Shown piece by piece: positions 28,541 through 38,774 of a stretch of 64,000 nt of DNA; positions within the stretch are counted from its first letter, which is position 1, and every line of letters begins with the position of its first letter. A program made the position numbers and the translations under genes. The DNA is from Lacrimispora xylanisolvens. Lineage in GTDB: Bacteria > Bacillota > Clostridia > Lachnospirales > Lachnospiraceae. Below the pieces are notes generated by a model. That model searched no databases and was not told the DNA's origin. It worked only from the letters and a program-made list of their open reading frames with translations. The stretch spans positions 744,001-808,000 of the forward strand of contig CP070896.1 in the NCBI GenBank assembly GCA_017084465.1, given 5' to 3'.

Positions 28541-30292
28541 AGTATCAAACCTCCCTGTAATGATAGGTGTGGAAATATAATCTCATCGTTATGATCAAAC
28601 AATTGGAAAAATTCCTCATAGCTCATTGTACCTGATTTTAACTGTTCTGCCATAATAAGCAGATTGGCAGAATTCACTGCTGCCCCTTTGATCCCGGAAC
28701 GCATGGAGATTAGATTTAATCTGTCCTTAAAACCTCCGGTAAATTCTCCTGACAGGAAGGCGAAGCGAAATGTTTTCACACCCTCATCGAAGATGTTCCA
28801 CCAGCAGTTGGGATTCAGCAGCTCACTTCGTTCCTTATTCTCTTCTATATACCGGTACATCTCATCGGCTTGCTTGATGGGAAGGGAATACCCCCTTTCC
28901 ATAAGCCTTGTTGTCGATGATCAGACCGTTGTCTTCGTAGTAAATGCAGACATCCGGCTTTCTGGTGTCTCCAAGTCTTCCTCCGAGAAAAGACAACTCC
29001 GCAGTAAGAAGCTGGGCTGTCTGTATCTCGTAATCCCGGTCGGAGGTGCCGTCAAAGCCTAAATCCAGCAGAATTAAATACTTATGGTCCACATGTGACA
29101 AGTAGGATCGTAAATAATCCTTCAGTATGGATACCTGGGATTTAACTGGAAGGTAAGACTGGGTTTCCGGAAATAAAAGTCCCGTAATCTCATCTGTAAT
29201 CCGGTATGTATCTCTGGTCTTTTGGACCTGCAGCCCAATATTTTCCAGACTCTTGATATCATCAAGTATGGTTTCTGCCTCTTCCTCTATCCCCTTCTGC
29301 CTTAAATACTCCTGAATCTGCAACGGGGTGAGGGGCGATTTTTCCAGACACGATATAATATGAGCCCGCCGGTTTCTTAGGTATTCCCGGTCTGCTGCTT
29401 TGGTGGCCAGCATATCCCACATTACCCGCTTTGGTACTTTTTTGTATCTGGATACACCTGTTATATGATTGCATATGGTTCTTCCCTTTAATGTCAGCTG
29501 ATACGACTGGGGAATTACCTCTGTCTCTTCCTTGCGGCCATAAAGACCTGGTATCTCTTTTGGAGTTTTCCTAACCCAGCCTACAGAAATTAACCAGCTG
29601 CAAATGGTTCTGACGTACTTGTCGCTGGTTCCTTCCGTGTCCTGAAGCAGCTTTGTCTTTTCTTCCTTCTCTTGCGCTGCTGCAAGCCCCTCTAAAATCA
29701 TGGACTGGGGAATGGAGGTAAAACCGGCTTCTCCGATAAAACCAAGCCTGGCACCTATCTCGAATTTGGTCATATGCCCTTCCTTCATCAGGAGAGACAG
29801 CACTCTGCATACCGGAGGATAGGAAAGAAGAGCATCTTTTAATACTTCTTCTTCCTCTTTGCTTCCCGCCTCTGCCTTCGCATACTGTCTTCCCAAATCA
29901 GATATAGAGCATTCATCAGACGTCCTGTCATAGTCCAGAAAACCAATACTGACTGCCCATCTTAAAAAGGAATCAGCCGGCCAGTCAGACTGATATTCTT
30001 TTCTCTGCCCAGGCAAAACTGCCTGTATAATGCCGGAACAGGGAGCGTTGCTTCTGGTATAGCCTTTTGGCGTTCCTTTTCCTTTTAAATGGGTATAGGG
30101 AATGCGGATTTCCTCCTGGTCCAGTTCTTTTATAAACTCATCTCTTTTATCTTCTTCCTGAATGAGTCTTGGAATCTTATCCATTTTCAGCAGCCGGTTT
30201 ATACTGGAATCCGGTACAAATACGGATACCACATTTTTTAAGTTGTCCAGGGTATAGGCCTCCTGTACCCAGCCAAATGTTCTCTCAGCCAC
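28537..30292 (-). CDS. FokI-family type IIS restriction endonuclease (frameshifted)
   Basis: Co-linear with FokI over its whole length (about 585 codons; FokI has 583 residues). The recognition half opens RTFGWVQEAY and contains SNAPCSGIIQA, SFLRWAVSIGF, GARLGFIGEAGFTSIP and KRVMWDMLATK. The cleavage half has RKPDVCIYY, then LIIDNKAYGKG, giving the PD-(D/E)XK residues Asp447, Asp460 and Lys462 (Asn replaces the Thr of FokI's DTK). It continues SLPIKQADEMYRYIEEN and NPNCWWNIF. The frame breaks at GGGGG near 28891-28895; with four G the halves join. No methyltransferase gene is next to it. Recognition specificity may differ from GGATG. Confidence 0.9.
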
Positions 30293-30361
30293 GTTTCATT
30301 CCTCACTGTAGTTTTCTTACAGTATAGCATAGCCATAACAGATAGGCAAAATGTTTTGTCC

Positions 30362-31525
30362 CTATTCTTCTGCCTCTTCTTCGTAAGAATGCTGGGCTGC
30401 GATTGGTCTTACTGTGATTCCATTGATTTCCACATGCTCACTGATTCCGATTACAATACAGGGGCGCCCCTCGATCATCCGGTTTTCTACTAGATAAGTT
30501 TTATCCGGTGCCACCTTAATACTAACATCTGTGGTCTTGATTTCAAAGCTCCTTGCATTGACAATATTGGAAGCAAGGAATCCCGGATTTTTCTCCTGTT
30601 CTTCCTGAGTGAACCGCTGCTCTAATTCTTCAAGCTTTTCCTGGGATGCGCCATTGTTCTCCAGAAGCTTTTTCATCTGGTATTTATCAATGGTAAAGGG
30701 CGCCGGTTCATCTTTCGTCTCTTCCAGCATCTCATTGATGGTATCATGAATGTTCTTTACTGTCTCAAAATCACAGTTATCTCCCAGAGTCTCCTCAATT
30801 ATGGTCTGAAAGGTCTCCTTCTGGCTCTTTGCTGTCATTGGAATCACGCAGCCTAAGAGTTCGTCGATCAGGCGCTCCGGCAGCAGTTCCGGATTCTTGG
30901 AATAATAGACAAGTCCATGAATATCGGTATTGCGGTCTGTAAATGCAGGAAATAAAAATCCGGTCTCCGGAGCTTCCACGATCCAGTCTCTGTTTCTGTT
31001 CTCAATAACATTGGCCTGGGAGTTATAACAAAGGCCTGCCTTTGACAGCTTCACCGGACAGATGGTGCACTGGATAAATTCATAGACAAAATCAGAGGCA
31101 TCGTACATCTCCAGCCCGTCGGAAGATCTTGCCGGTATATCATAGGCACAGTGAATCAGGATTATGTAATAGTTCTCGCCGTAATCATAGCTTGCTATCA
31201 CCTTATCGTAAAATTCTTCAATCAGGTTGTCATCCTTTAACTGGCTGTCCCTTAGTTTTAACAGAAAATTCTGAGTTCCTCCCTCTTCTTCTGTATGGAG
31301 AGGAAATTCCATATTTACCAGATTTTTTCCCAATGTGCCGGAAAGGGCGCTTTTAAAAATAGTAAAATATTTAAATGCCTCCTCTTCTGGAAGAGAGAGA
31401 AAGGCCTCCTTTAGTTCTGTCCTTTTATTCTTTTCTGCATCTACATAGCAGCCGCAGATCCGGCTGATGGCGCAGTTCGCCGGGGTAAAAAGCTTTTTTA
31501 ATTCGCTTGCTTCTTTCTTGTTCAT
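30362..31525 (-). CDS. DUF4317 family protein
   Basis: A 387-residue soluble protein of unknown function, recognised from its start MNKKEASELKKLFTPANCAISRICGCYV and the stretch HCAYDIPARSSDG. The family is common in Lachnospiraceae and related Clostridia. The C-terminal third is charged and likely helical. No catalytic motif is visible. It precedes the FokI-like gene by about 70 bases on the same strand; a functional link to it is not shown. Confidence 0.8.
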   Translation of the reverse strand: MNKKEASELKKLFTPANCAISRICGCYVDAEKNKRTELKEAFLSLPEEEAFKYFTIFKSALSGTLGKNLVNMEFPLHTEEEGGTQNFLLKLRDSQLKDDNLIEEFYDKVIASYDYGENYYIILIHCAYDIPARSSDGLEMYDASDFVYEFIQCTICPVKLSKAGLCYNSQANVIENRNRDWIVEAPETGFLFPAFTDRNTDIHGLVYYSKNPELLPERLIDELLGCVIPMTAKSQKETFQTIIEETLGDNCDFETVKNIHDTINEMLEETKDEPAPFTIDKYQMKKLLENNGASQEKLEELEQRFTQEEQEKNPGFLASNIVNARSFEIKTTDVSIKVAPDKTYLVENRMIEGRPCIVIGISEHVEINGITVRPIAAQHSYEEEAEE

Positions 31526-31572
31526 GAAAGGTACTCTCCTGTCTTAACGCTGTCTGTTTCCTTGGATACGAC

Positions 31573-31610
31573 CAAAAAGCCCACGGACCAAAGGTCTGTG
31601 AGCTTTTTAA
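31573..31610 (-). terminator. Terminator after desulfoferrodoxin
   Basis: Minus-strand AAAAGCTCACAGACC / GGTCCGTGGGCTTTT hairpin with a 3-nt loop and trailing T residues. Confidence 0.8.
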
Positions 31611-31616
31611 TTCTAT

Positions 31617-31991
31617 TTATTTCTCTGCTTTCCACAATCCGTGAAGATTGCAGTACTCATAGGCTGCCACAACCTCGTCGCCTTCACACATCATGAATTT
31701 GGCAACTGGTTTGTCACCAGGATTTAAGATCTTTCTCTGGTTGCCCATCTTTGTCTCTAATACGATCCAGCCAATGAAATGTTCAGGCAGCATAGGATGC
31801 TCTACAGAACCAACCGTAACCGTAACGCTCTGGCCATCAATTTCGATAACCGGTACATGTTTCTCAGTGGCTGCATCTGTGGTGTTGGCTTTCATCTCCT
31901 GCATGTTGTCTCCGCAACAGGTAATTGTACCGCCTTTTTCTTCTACAACCGCTACAATATTTCCGCAATGATTACACTTTAAAAACTTCAT
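31617..31991 (-). CDS. dfx: Desulfoferrodoxin (superoxide reductase)
   Basis: Reduces superoxide to peroxide in anaerobes. The N-terminal desulforedoxin-like site is present (KCNHCG ... TCCGD, four Cys). The catalytic iron site is formed by EKHVP, VEHPM, PEHFIGW and EYCNLHGLW, supplying the His and Cys ligands. About 124 residues, typical. Start ATG at 31991 behind AAGGAGGG. It stands alone with its own terminator. Consistent with a strict anaerobe. Confidence 0.94.
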   Translation of the reverse strand: MKFLKCNHCGNIVAVVEEKGGTITCCGDNMQEMKANTTDAATEKHVPVIEIDGQSVTVTVGSVEHPMLPEHFIGWIVLETKMGNQRKILNPGDKPVAKFMMCEGDEVVAAYEYCNLHGLWKAEK

Positions 31992-32078
31992 GTGAATACC
32001 CTCCTTTTTCTTATGACTGCTGTGATTTTGCATGGTAATTATACCATAAATCCCACAATCTTACAACACAATCCTCCT

Positions 32079-33833
32079 CTATCCGATTGACCAGTTCTGG
32101 CTCTGATTCTGTAAGTCCGTCATATGACGGTAGATTCCATTCTTCCTGTATAGAACCTCAGGACTTCCCTCTTCTGCCACTTTGCCGTCTTTTAATACCA
32201 CTATTTTATCTGCCTGGGCAACCGTTCTCATCCGGTGGGCGATGATCAGAACAGTCTTGTTACGAATCAGATTTGATATGGCGCTCTGTATGAGAGATTC
32301 GTTCTCCACGTCGAGAGAAGCTGTGGCTTCATCGAGTATAATAACTGGTGCATCTTTTAATAACGCTCGTGCTATGGACAGACGCTGTCTTTCTCCACCA
32401 GAAAGTGATGACCCGTTTTCACCGATTCTGGTCTGAAAACCTTCCGGCAGCCGCTGGATAAAATCCATGCACTGAGCCGCTTTCGCTGCTTCCATGACTT
32501 CTTTGTCAGTTGCATCCTTTCTGCCGATCCGGATATTTTCCATAACTGTATTGTTAAAAAGCATCACATCCTGAAATACCACAGAGATATGCTTTAAGAG
32601 ATATTCCGGGTCAATTCCCTTTACATCCATTCCCCCAATGGTAACGCTTCCTTTTTCCACGTCCCAGAAACGGGCTGCCAGTCTTGCGGCTGTACTTTTT
32701 CCGCCGCCGGAAGGACCAACCAGTGCAGTAACCTGCCCCTGTCTGGCGCAGAAGGAGATATCCTCCAACACAGTATCATTCTGATGATAGGAAAATCCCA
32801 CATGATCATACACAATATCATATCCACTCAGTTTTCTGATTTCTTCCCCTTCCTGTACCGGTTCCTCTTCAATGGCTCTCATACGTTCCACCTGCAGCAG
32901 GGTGGAATAGACCGCTGATAAATTATTTAAGCAGCCGGTGAGGGGACCGTAGATACGGGTAGCTGCAACCATGAACATAAGAAATACCATGAGATCCAGA
33001 TTCCTCTCTGTCATTAGAAATGCACCTGTAAGAACGGTTGTTGCCATTCCAAGGCGTAATACCATCTGGGAAGCCGTTACAAAGCTGCCGTTTAATACCT
33101 CCATTCGGACAGTCCCTTTCTCCACCGCAACAATTTTTAAGTCCAGACCCTTTAAATAAGTCTCCCGCTGGTTATTGGCTTTTATATCCTGAATATTTTC
33201 AATACATTCCTGAATTCCATCGGAAGCTGCCAGTTTCTTCTTTTTTTCCTTTCGCTCCATCCGGTCAATGAGAGGTCTGGTACCTGCTGAAAGCATAAAT
33301 GCTGCAGGAATTACCCAAAGAAGTGCCAGTGCCATTTTCACATCCAGGAAAAACATACCCAGTCCCACTAAAGCGGTGGAAAGCAGCGCACCCATAAGTT
33401 CTGGTATAAAGTGGGAAAATGCAGTCTCCATCCAGGCGCAGTCCCCCATTATGGTAGTGGTTAAATCAGACAGATCTCTTTTTCCAAAGAAGGATAAAGG
33501 AATCTTTCTTAATTTTTCCGCCAGCCTAACACGCAAATTAGCGCTTTCCTGGTACGAAGCAAGAAAGGTTTTATTATACTGTATATATTGCAGTATAAAA
33601 ATAAGAATCAGAAAGAGCAGGCTAAGCCCCATAAATCCAAAAAGTCCTATTTGTACTCCCTTTCCTCCTGTTACAGGTACCAGAAGTTTCTCTAGAAAAA
33701 GAATTAATAGTCCCATTGGAAAAATAAGTCCCAAATTTGCAGCAGCACAGGCAAATACTGCCTTAGTCAGATCTTTACCGCCCTGTTCACTAAGAGCAAA
33801 CCGTCTCTGTAAATACTTACTCATGATTTTCAC
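32079..33833 (-). CDS. ABC exporter, fused permease/ATPase, subunit 2
   Basis: A 584-residue type I exporter half: six membrane segments then an ATPase with Walker A LVGPSGGGKST, signature SLSGGERQR, Walker B VIILDEATASLD and switch AHR. It overlaps the upstream exporter gene by 17 bases, so the two form a heterodimeric transporter. Controlled with its partner by the upstream TetR gene; likely exports a toxic compound, peptide or siderophore-like molecule (inference). Intact. Confidence 0.9.
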   Translation of the reverse strand: MKIMSKYLQRRFALSEQGGKDLTKAVFACAAANLGLIFPMGLLILFLEKLLVPVTGGKGVQIGLFGFMGLSLLFLILIFILQYIQYNKTFLASYQESANLRVRLAEKLRKIPLSFFGKRDLSDLTTTIMGDCAWMETAFSHFIPELMGALLSTALVGLGMFFLDVKMALALLWVIPAAFMLSAGTRPLIDRMERKEKKKKLAASDGIQECIENIQDIKANNQRETYLKGLDLKIVAVEKGTVRMEVLNGSFVTASQMVLRLGMATTVLTGAFLMTERNLDLMVFLMFMVAATRIYGPLTGCLNNLSAVYSTLLQVERMRAIEEEPVQEGEEIRKLSGYDIVYDHVGFSYHQNDTVLEDISFCARQGQVTALVGPSGGGKSTAARLAARFWDVEKGSVTIGGMDVKGIDPEYLLKHISVVFQDVMLFNNTVMENIRIGRKDATDKEVMEAAKAAQCMDFIQRLPEGFQTRIGENGSSLSGGERQRLSIARALLKDAPVIILDEATASLDVENESLIQSAISNLIRNKTVLIIAHRMRTVAQADKIVVLKDGKVAEEGSPEVLYRKNGIYRHMTDLQNQSQNWSIG

Positions 33834-35636
33834 CTACTTTCCATGAAACTGAGGTCTGATAGTCCTTCCACATAGCGGCGTAAAGCCCCTGTTTTTGTAT
33901 CAGTTCCTCATGACTTCCTTCCTCCTCGATCCGTCCCTGATTCATCACTAAAATCCGGTCTGCTCCGCGGACAGTAGAAAGGCGGTGGGCAATCATTAAA
34001 ACTGTCTTACCTTTAACCAGAGTTTCAAATGCTTTCTGGATCTGATATTCATTGTCAGGATCAGCAAATGCCGTGGCTTCATCGAGAAGAACAATGGGGG
34101 CATTTTTTAACACAGCTCTAGCTATGGCGATTCTCTGGCATTCTCCGCCTGATAAATAAACGCCTCTGGTACCCACCACAGTCTCATACCCATCGGGGAA
34201 TTTGTCAATGATGTCCTGGCATCTGGCTGCTTTTACCGCCTGTTCCACTTCTTTTTTTGTTGCATTTGGCCTTGCAGCCCGGATATTATTAAGGATGGTA
34301 TCTTTAAAAAGATGGCTGTCCTGGAAAACAAAGCTGATCTTCTCCATGAGTTTTTCTGTATTCATTTCCCTGATATCGACTCCACCCACACAGATACTTC
34401 CGCTGTCAACGTCATAAAAACGGGGAATAAGACTGGCTGCTGTGGTCTTTCCTCCACCCGAAGGTCCCACAATTGCCACAGTGGAGCCCTGAGGTATTTT
34501 AAAAGATACATTTTGCAAAGCAGCTTCCTTTCCTTTTTCATAAGAAAAGGTAACATTCTTAAATTCCACAGAGGAATCTTTGGGAATTCTCCCATGTTCC
34601 GGTTCATTTAAAGGCGGTTCTTCTATTATAAGCATCACCCTGTTTAAGGCATCCTTTGCTTTTAACGTATTCTCACTGGTCCACATGATTTTATCCATCA
34701 TGGTAACGCAGACCGGTGTAAACAGAACATAAAACAGAATGTCCAGAACCACTTTAAGATAAGAGACTCCATAGCTTAAATCTGCTGTCAGAATCAGTCC
34801 TGCCGGAATGAGAAAAGCAAAAATACCATTGATGCTTACGGTATAGGCACACATGGGAACCCGCAAAGAAACGGTATAGTTAACTGCCCAGTTTTTTATA
34901 ACGGAGTATGGAATCATGAAAATTTTTTAAAGGAAAAAAAATACTCTGTTGAAATGTTTTTTACAACCGGAATTCCTCTCACATATTCCACAGCCTCATT
35001 GTTCATATCCTCCAGTGCATTCTGGTACTGTGCCATGGAATTTTCCATATCTCCCATCAGCACTCTGGTTAAAACAAAAGCCCGACTGCCATAGGCAAAA
35101 GACTGATTAGTCCAAATCTCCAGTCAAAAAAACAGCAGGAGAAATAAAACAGCCACTGGTGTCACCATTGCACCCGCCAGATCGGGAAGCTGGTGAGCCA
35201 GATAGGTCTCGGTCTGCCCGGCTCCGTCATCAATGATCCGGCGCAGTTTTCCACTGCCCATACGTTTCACATAACCCACAGGCAGCTTTGTTAAATGATG
35301 GAGTGCAACTGTCTTCATATTTCTGGCTGTACGGAATGCGGACAAATGGGTGCATAAAAGTGCACCGAAATAAATCAGCATACTGCCAAGTGCTGCCCCA
35401 ACAGCGTACCAGCCATAAGTAATCATCTCGCCTGCTGCCCGGACATCCGGCCAGGCGGTCACCGCAGCTTTTACCGCCTTCCACATAAATACATAGGGAA
35501 ACAGCCCGATTACGGCACTGATTCCGGACAGAAGACACCCCAGCCACGTTAAATATTTGTAATTCCCTGCAAATGTAAGGAGCGTGACCTTCCCGGTAAC
35601 CGGAAGTTCTGTCATCAGATTCTTTTTTTCTTCCAC
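33817..35636 (-). CDS. ABC exporter, fused permease/ATPase, subunit 1 (multiple frameshifts)
   Basis: Partner half-transporter, about 600 residues. The first membrane segments (KYLTWLGCLLSGISAVIGLFPYVF) and the ATPase (VGPSGGGKTT, YLSGGECQR, LLDEATAFADPDN, AHRLSTVRG) are clear. Between 34917 and 35124 the reading frame changes several times in A and T runs. Corrections restore MENSMAQYQNALEDMNNEAVEYVRG and KTFQQSIFSFKKFH. The Walker B region reads DEATAFADPDN, as in some heterodimeric exporters. Start GTG at 35636 behind GAGGAGG. Confidence 0.85.
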
Positions 35637-35713
35637 CTTTTTTCCTCCTCTGGCTGAATTTATTCAACCATTAGTTAGTTTAAGCTAATTTCAATTCAAA
35701 ATAATATGGAGCA

Positions 35714-36337
35714 TTAAAGCCCCATAATTTTTTTCCAGCCCGCATGCTGGAAGGTTCCAAGTACCAGCCCATATGACAGAGCCTTCTCTCTGGGAACATC
35801 ATGAGCTACAAACTCCCAGAGCTGTTGGAAAAACGACCGTGCTAAAATATGAATGATGGTGCTGTCAATCTCCATGACATCATGCCCAAGTTTCTTCATT
35901 GCCTCTACAAACTCCCAGGTTGAGGCTTCTTCAATCTCCGTCAGCTCACCTAAATAACTGTCACAGTATTCTTTGCTGCTTTTACAGAAGATCAGTTTAA
36001 ACAGATCAAAGCGGTCATAAACATAATTCACCATCCATGGAACATTATCATCGGAGATCACATCAAGGGCTTCCGCCTGTTTCTCCGGGGGCAGTGCGGC
36101 AAACTCTTCATGCATCGCTCTGTATTTTTCCATCAGTCCCTCTGCTGCATCTCCGGTCAGTTCCTCGAAAAGCGCCTCCTTGCCTGGAAAATACCCATAA
36201 ATCGCTCCTGTTGTCACACAGGCCTCTTTTGCAATCCGTCTTAAGGAAGCACCTTCATAACCATATTTTAAAAATTCCTGTTTGCCCGCTTCCAGGATAG
36301 CGAGGCGTGTATCATTTCCATTTCCCTGAGTACCCAT
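35714..36337 (-). CDS. TetR family transcriptional regulator
   Basis: A 207-residue repressor: N-terminal helix-turn-helix ASLRRIAKEACVTTGAIYGYF, followed by a helical ligand-binding domain. It is directly upstream of the two exporter genes on the same strand and is preceded by a 26-bp near-perfect palindrome, so it probably represses itself and the exporter (inference). Inducer unknown. Confidence 0.9.
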   Translation of the reverse strand: MGTQGNGNDTRLAILEAGKQEFLKYGYEGASLRRIAKEACVTTGAIYGYFPGKEALFEELTGDAAEGLMEKYRAMHEEFAALPPEKQAEALDVISDDNVPWMVNYVYDRFDLFKLIFCKSSKEYCDSYLGELTEIEEASTWEFVEAMKKLGHDVMEIDSTIIHILARSFFQQLWEFVAHDVPREKALSYGLVLGTFQHAGWKKIMGL

Positions 36338-36349
36338 TTATTCTCCTTT

Positions 36350-36375
36350 ATAACACTGTTATATAACGATGTTAT
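36350..36375. promoter_or_regulatory. TetR operator palindrome
   Basis: ATAACA-N3-TTATATAA-N3-TGTTAT, a 26-bp inverted repeat with mismatches only in the two N3 blocks, 13 bases upstream of the TetR start codon. Confidence 0.7.
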
Positions 36376-36383
36376 TATCATAC

Positions 36384-36412
36384 AAAAAATGCAGGGCGTC
36401 AATACGCCCTGC
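36384..36412 (-). terminator. Terminator of the CjaA-like importer operon
   Basis: Minus-strand GCAGGGCG / CGCCCTGC with a 6-nt loop, then A and six T. Confidence 0.85.
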
Positions 36413-36444
36413 CGGTTATTTTTTCTCAATAATAATATTCAGAT

Positions 36445-37323
36445 CTAAACCTGACCGCCTTCCACTACCAGATTCTCCGGATCAATTTCATCTCCGTATA
36501 CAGGTTCTAAGGTTTCTTTATAATCCTGATGGAAGAACTGCTCTCCTGCTAAAGATTTAATTTCCCCATTCAGCCACTCTAAAAGTTCCGTATTGCCTTT
36601 CTGCACGGCGGGAGCGATGGTGTCAAGATTTCCAATGGATTCAATTCCTACTGTAAATCCCTTGTTTTGAATCGCCCATGCAAGAACTTCCGTATTATCT
36701 GTGGAGAATGCATCCCCTCTTCCGTCGGCAAGAGCATCATATGCCTCCTGGTACTCATCAAACTTTAACAGCTTCACTTCCGGGTGATTCTGAGAGAAAT
36801 AAGTCTCTGCAGTCGTGCCTTTTACTACAATTAAGGTTTTATCTTTTAACTGGGAAACATCAGAAATCAGAGCCTTATCTGGTGATACTACGCCCAGTGC
36901 AACCTTCATGTAAGGAAGTGCAAAATCAACCTGTTCTTTTCTTTCATCAGTCACTGTAAAATTAGCGAGTATGACATCAACCTTGGCAGATTTTAAGTAT
37001 TCCACACGGCTTGCAGCTTCTACATAGACAAATTCCACTTTATCCTCACTGCCAAACAAATCTTTTGCAATTCTTTTTCCAAAGTAAACATCATATCCCT
37101 GGATTTTACCATTGGAATCCACATATCCAAATGGATTTTTATCACTGAACACACCGATGCGGATGGTACCGGCTTTCTTAATCTCATCAAGAGATCTGGC
37201 TTTTGCTGAAGGAGAAGCTTCCTGTGCCGGTGCTCCTGCCGGTGCCTTTGCCTGACTGCAGCCTGCTAAAATCCCCGCTGCCATGGTAATTCCAAGTAAT
37301 GCGCTTAATAATCCCTTTTTCAT
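36445..37323 (-). CDS. CjaA-like cysteine/amino-acid-binding lipoprotein
   Basis: Family 3 solute-binding protein with lipobox LAGC at residues 19-22. The sequence follows the cysteine-binding protein CjaA of Campylobacter closely: IRIGVFSDKNPFGYVDSNGK, IQGYDVYFGKRIAKDLFG, VDVILANFTVTDERKEQVDF, PYMKVALGVVSPD, GTTAETYFSQNHP, IGNLDTIAPAVQKG and an ending VVEGGQV. Cysteine is therefore the best-supported ligand, agreeing with the Cys-rich leader peptide at the head of this operon. It is the last gene, after two permeases and an ATPase. Intact. Confidence 0.88.
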   Translation of the reverse strand: MKKGLLSALLGITMAAGILAGCSQAKAPAGAPAQEASPSAKARSLDEIKKAGTIRIGVFSDKNPFGYVDSNGKIQGYDVYFGKRIAKDLFGSEDKVEFVYVEAASRVEYLKSAKVDVILANFTVTDERKEQVDFALPYMKVALGVVSPDKALISDVSQLKDKTLIVVKGTTAETYFSQNHPEVKLLKFDEYQEAYDALADGRGDAFSTDNTEVLAWAIQNKGFTVGIESIGNLDTIAPAVQKGNTELLEWLNGEIKSLAGEQFFHQDYKETLEPVYGDEIDPENLVVEGGQV

Positions 37324-37341
37324 AAATAATATCCTCCTTTT

Positions 37342-38094
37342 CTATCGAGCTTCATAATGAAACATATTTAAAAATTGCTTTGCTCTCTCTGTTTGGGGTG
37401 AGTTAAAAAACTCCTCCGGACTTCCCTCTTCAACCACTACGCCCTGATCCATAAACAAAACCCGGTCTGCAACTGCTTTTGCAAATTCCATCTCATGGGT
37501 TACAATCACCATTGTCATTCCCTCTCTGGCAAGCTCTAACACTACCTGCAGAACTTCCCGGACCATCTCCGGATCCAAAGCAGCTGTTATCTCATCAAGA
37601 AGAAGGATCTCCGGATGCATCATTAGCGCCCGCACAATGGCAACTCTCTGTTTCTGCCCGCCTGACAGCTGTCTGGGATAGACATTTGTTTTATCCGACA
37701 GACCCACCCGTTTTAAAAGTTCCTCTGCTTCTTTTGCCACTTCTGATCTTTCCCTCTTTTGAACCTTAATGGGAGCCAGAAGTATATTATCCAGAATGGT
37801 CAGATGAGGAAATAAATCATAGCTTTGAAATACCATTCCAATTTTTTGTCTCAACTCATAAACATCTTTATTCGCCCTGTCAATGACACGGTCTTTAAAA
37901 CGAATGGTGCCGGAATCCACTGGCTCCAACATGTTTAAACATCGTAAAAAGGTGCTTTTTCCACAGCCGGAAGGGCCAATTATTACAACCACTTCTCCCT
38001 TTTTTAAAGAAAATGTAATGTCGTTTAAAACCTTTAATCCATTTTCATAGGATTTATTCAGCTGCTCCGTTTTTAAAATTTCTTCCACATTCAT
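37342..38094 (-). CDS. Amino-acid (cysteine) ABC transporter ATP-binding protein
   Basis: GlnQ-type ATPase: Walker [12 protein letters not shown]-loop [11 protein letters not shown], signature LSGGQKQR, Walker [13 protein letters not shown] (Ile in place of the usual Pro) and switch THEMEFA. Start ATG at 38094, two bases after the permease stop. Energises the CjaA-like importer. Confidence 0.9.
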   Translation of the reverse strand: MNVEEILKTEQLNKSYENGLKVLNDITFSLKKGEVVVIIGPSGCGKSTFLRCLNMLEPVDSGTIRFKDRVIDRANKDVYELRQKIGMVFQSYDLFPHLTILDNILLAPIKVQKRERSEVAKEAEELLKRVGLSDKTNVYPRQLSGGQKQRVAIVRALMMHPEILLLDEITAALDPEMVREVLQVVLELAREGMTMVIVTHEMEFAKAVADRVLFMDQGVVVEEGSPEEFFNSPQTERAKQFLNMFHYEAR

Positions 38095-38096
38095 AA

Positions 38097-38774
38097 TCAA
38101 TCCCTCAATTTCTTATCTAACAGAGCCGCTGCCCTGGAAAATGGGTAACAGACTGCAAAATACATAATAAAGATAACGCCGTATACCCAAAGAGCTGCAT
38201 CCGGAAATGTAAAGCGGGAGGCGTCAATAATCTGCTTTCCCACCTTAACCACTTCAATTACGCCGATCAGAACCACTAACGATGTGGTTTTTACCATTCT
38301 TGTCAGAAGATTCATCATGGACGGTAAAAGCCGGCGAATGGTCTGGGGTATGATGATATGGCGATAAACACCTATTTTACCAAAGCCAAGTGCATAACCG
38401 CTTTGATACTGATGAACAGGGATAGACTGCAGTGCACTCCGCACCAGATCCCCCATCTCCGCAGTTCCCCAGAAGGTGAATACCAGCACTGCGGCAGTTC
38501 CTCCTGAAAAATTTACATTTAAATGCTTTGCCGCCCCAAAATAAACCAGAAATAATAGTACCAGCTGGGGCATGATCCGTACTGTCTCAAGATACAGGCG
38601 GCAGAGAAACCGTACAAACTTATTTGTACTGGTCATTACCATGCCAAACAGCATACCAAGGCAGATGGAAAAAAACATTGATATAACCGCAAGCTTTAAT
38701 GATACCCACAAACCTTCCCATAGCCTTAAAAAGTTATTTCCCTGAAACAGGATCTGAATTCCCAAATTCTGCAT
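38097..38774 (-). CDS. Amino-acid (cysteine) ABC transporter permease 2
   Basis: A 225-residue HisM-type permease with membrane segments and the EAA loop [23 protein letters not shown]. Overlaps permease 1 by 41 bases, showing tight coupling. Confidence 0.9.
   Translation of the reverse strand: MQNLGIQILFQGNNFLRLWEGLWVSLKLAVISMFFSICLGMLFGMVMTSTNKFVRFLCRLYLETVRIMPQLVLLFLVYFGAAKHLNVNFSGGTAAVLVFTFWGTAEMGDLVRSALQSIPVHQYQSGYALGFGKIGVYRHIIIPQTIRRLLPSMMNLLTRMVKTTSLVVLIGVIEVVKVGKQIIDASRFTFPDAALWVYGVIFIMYFAVCYPFSRAAALLDKKLRD

Noticed and set aside
28862..30292. A truncated FokI-like protein plus a separate small protein
   Set aside because: Removing one G from a G5 run joins them into one FokI-length protein with an unbroken catalytic domain.
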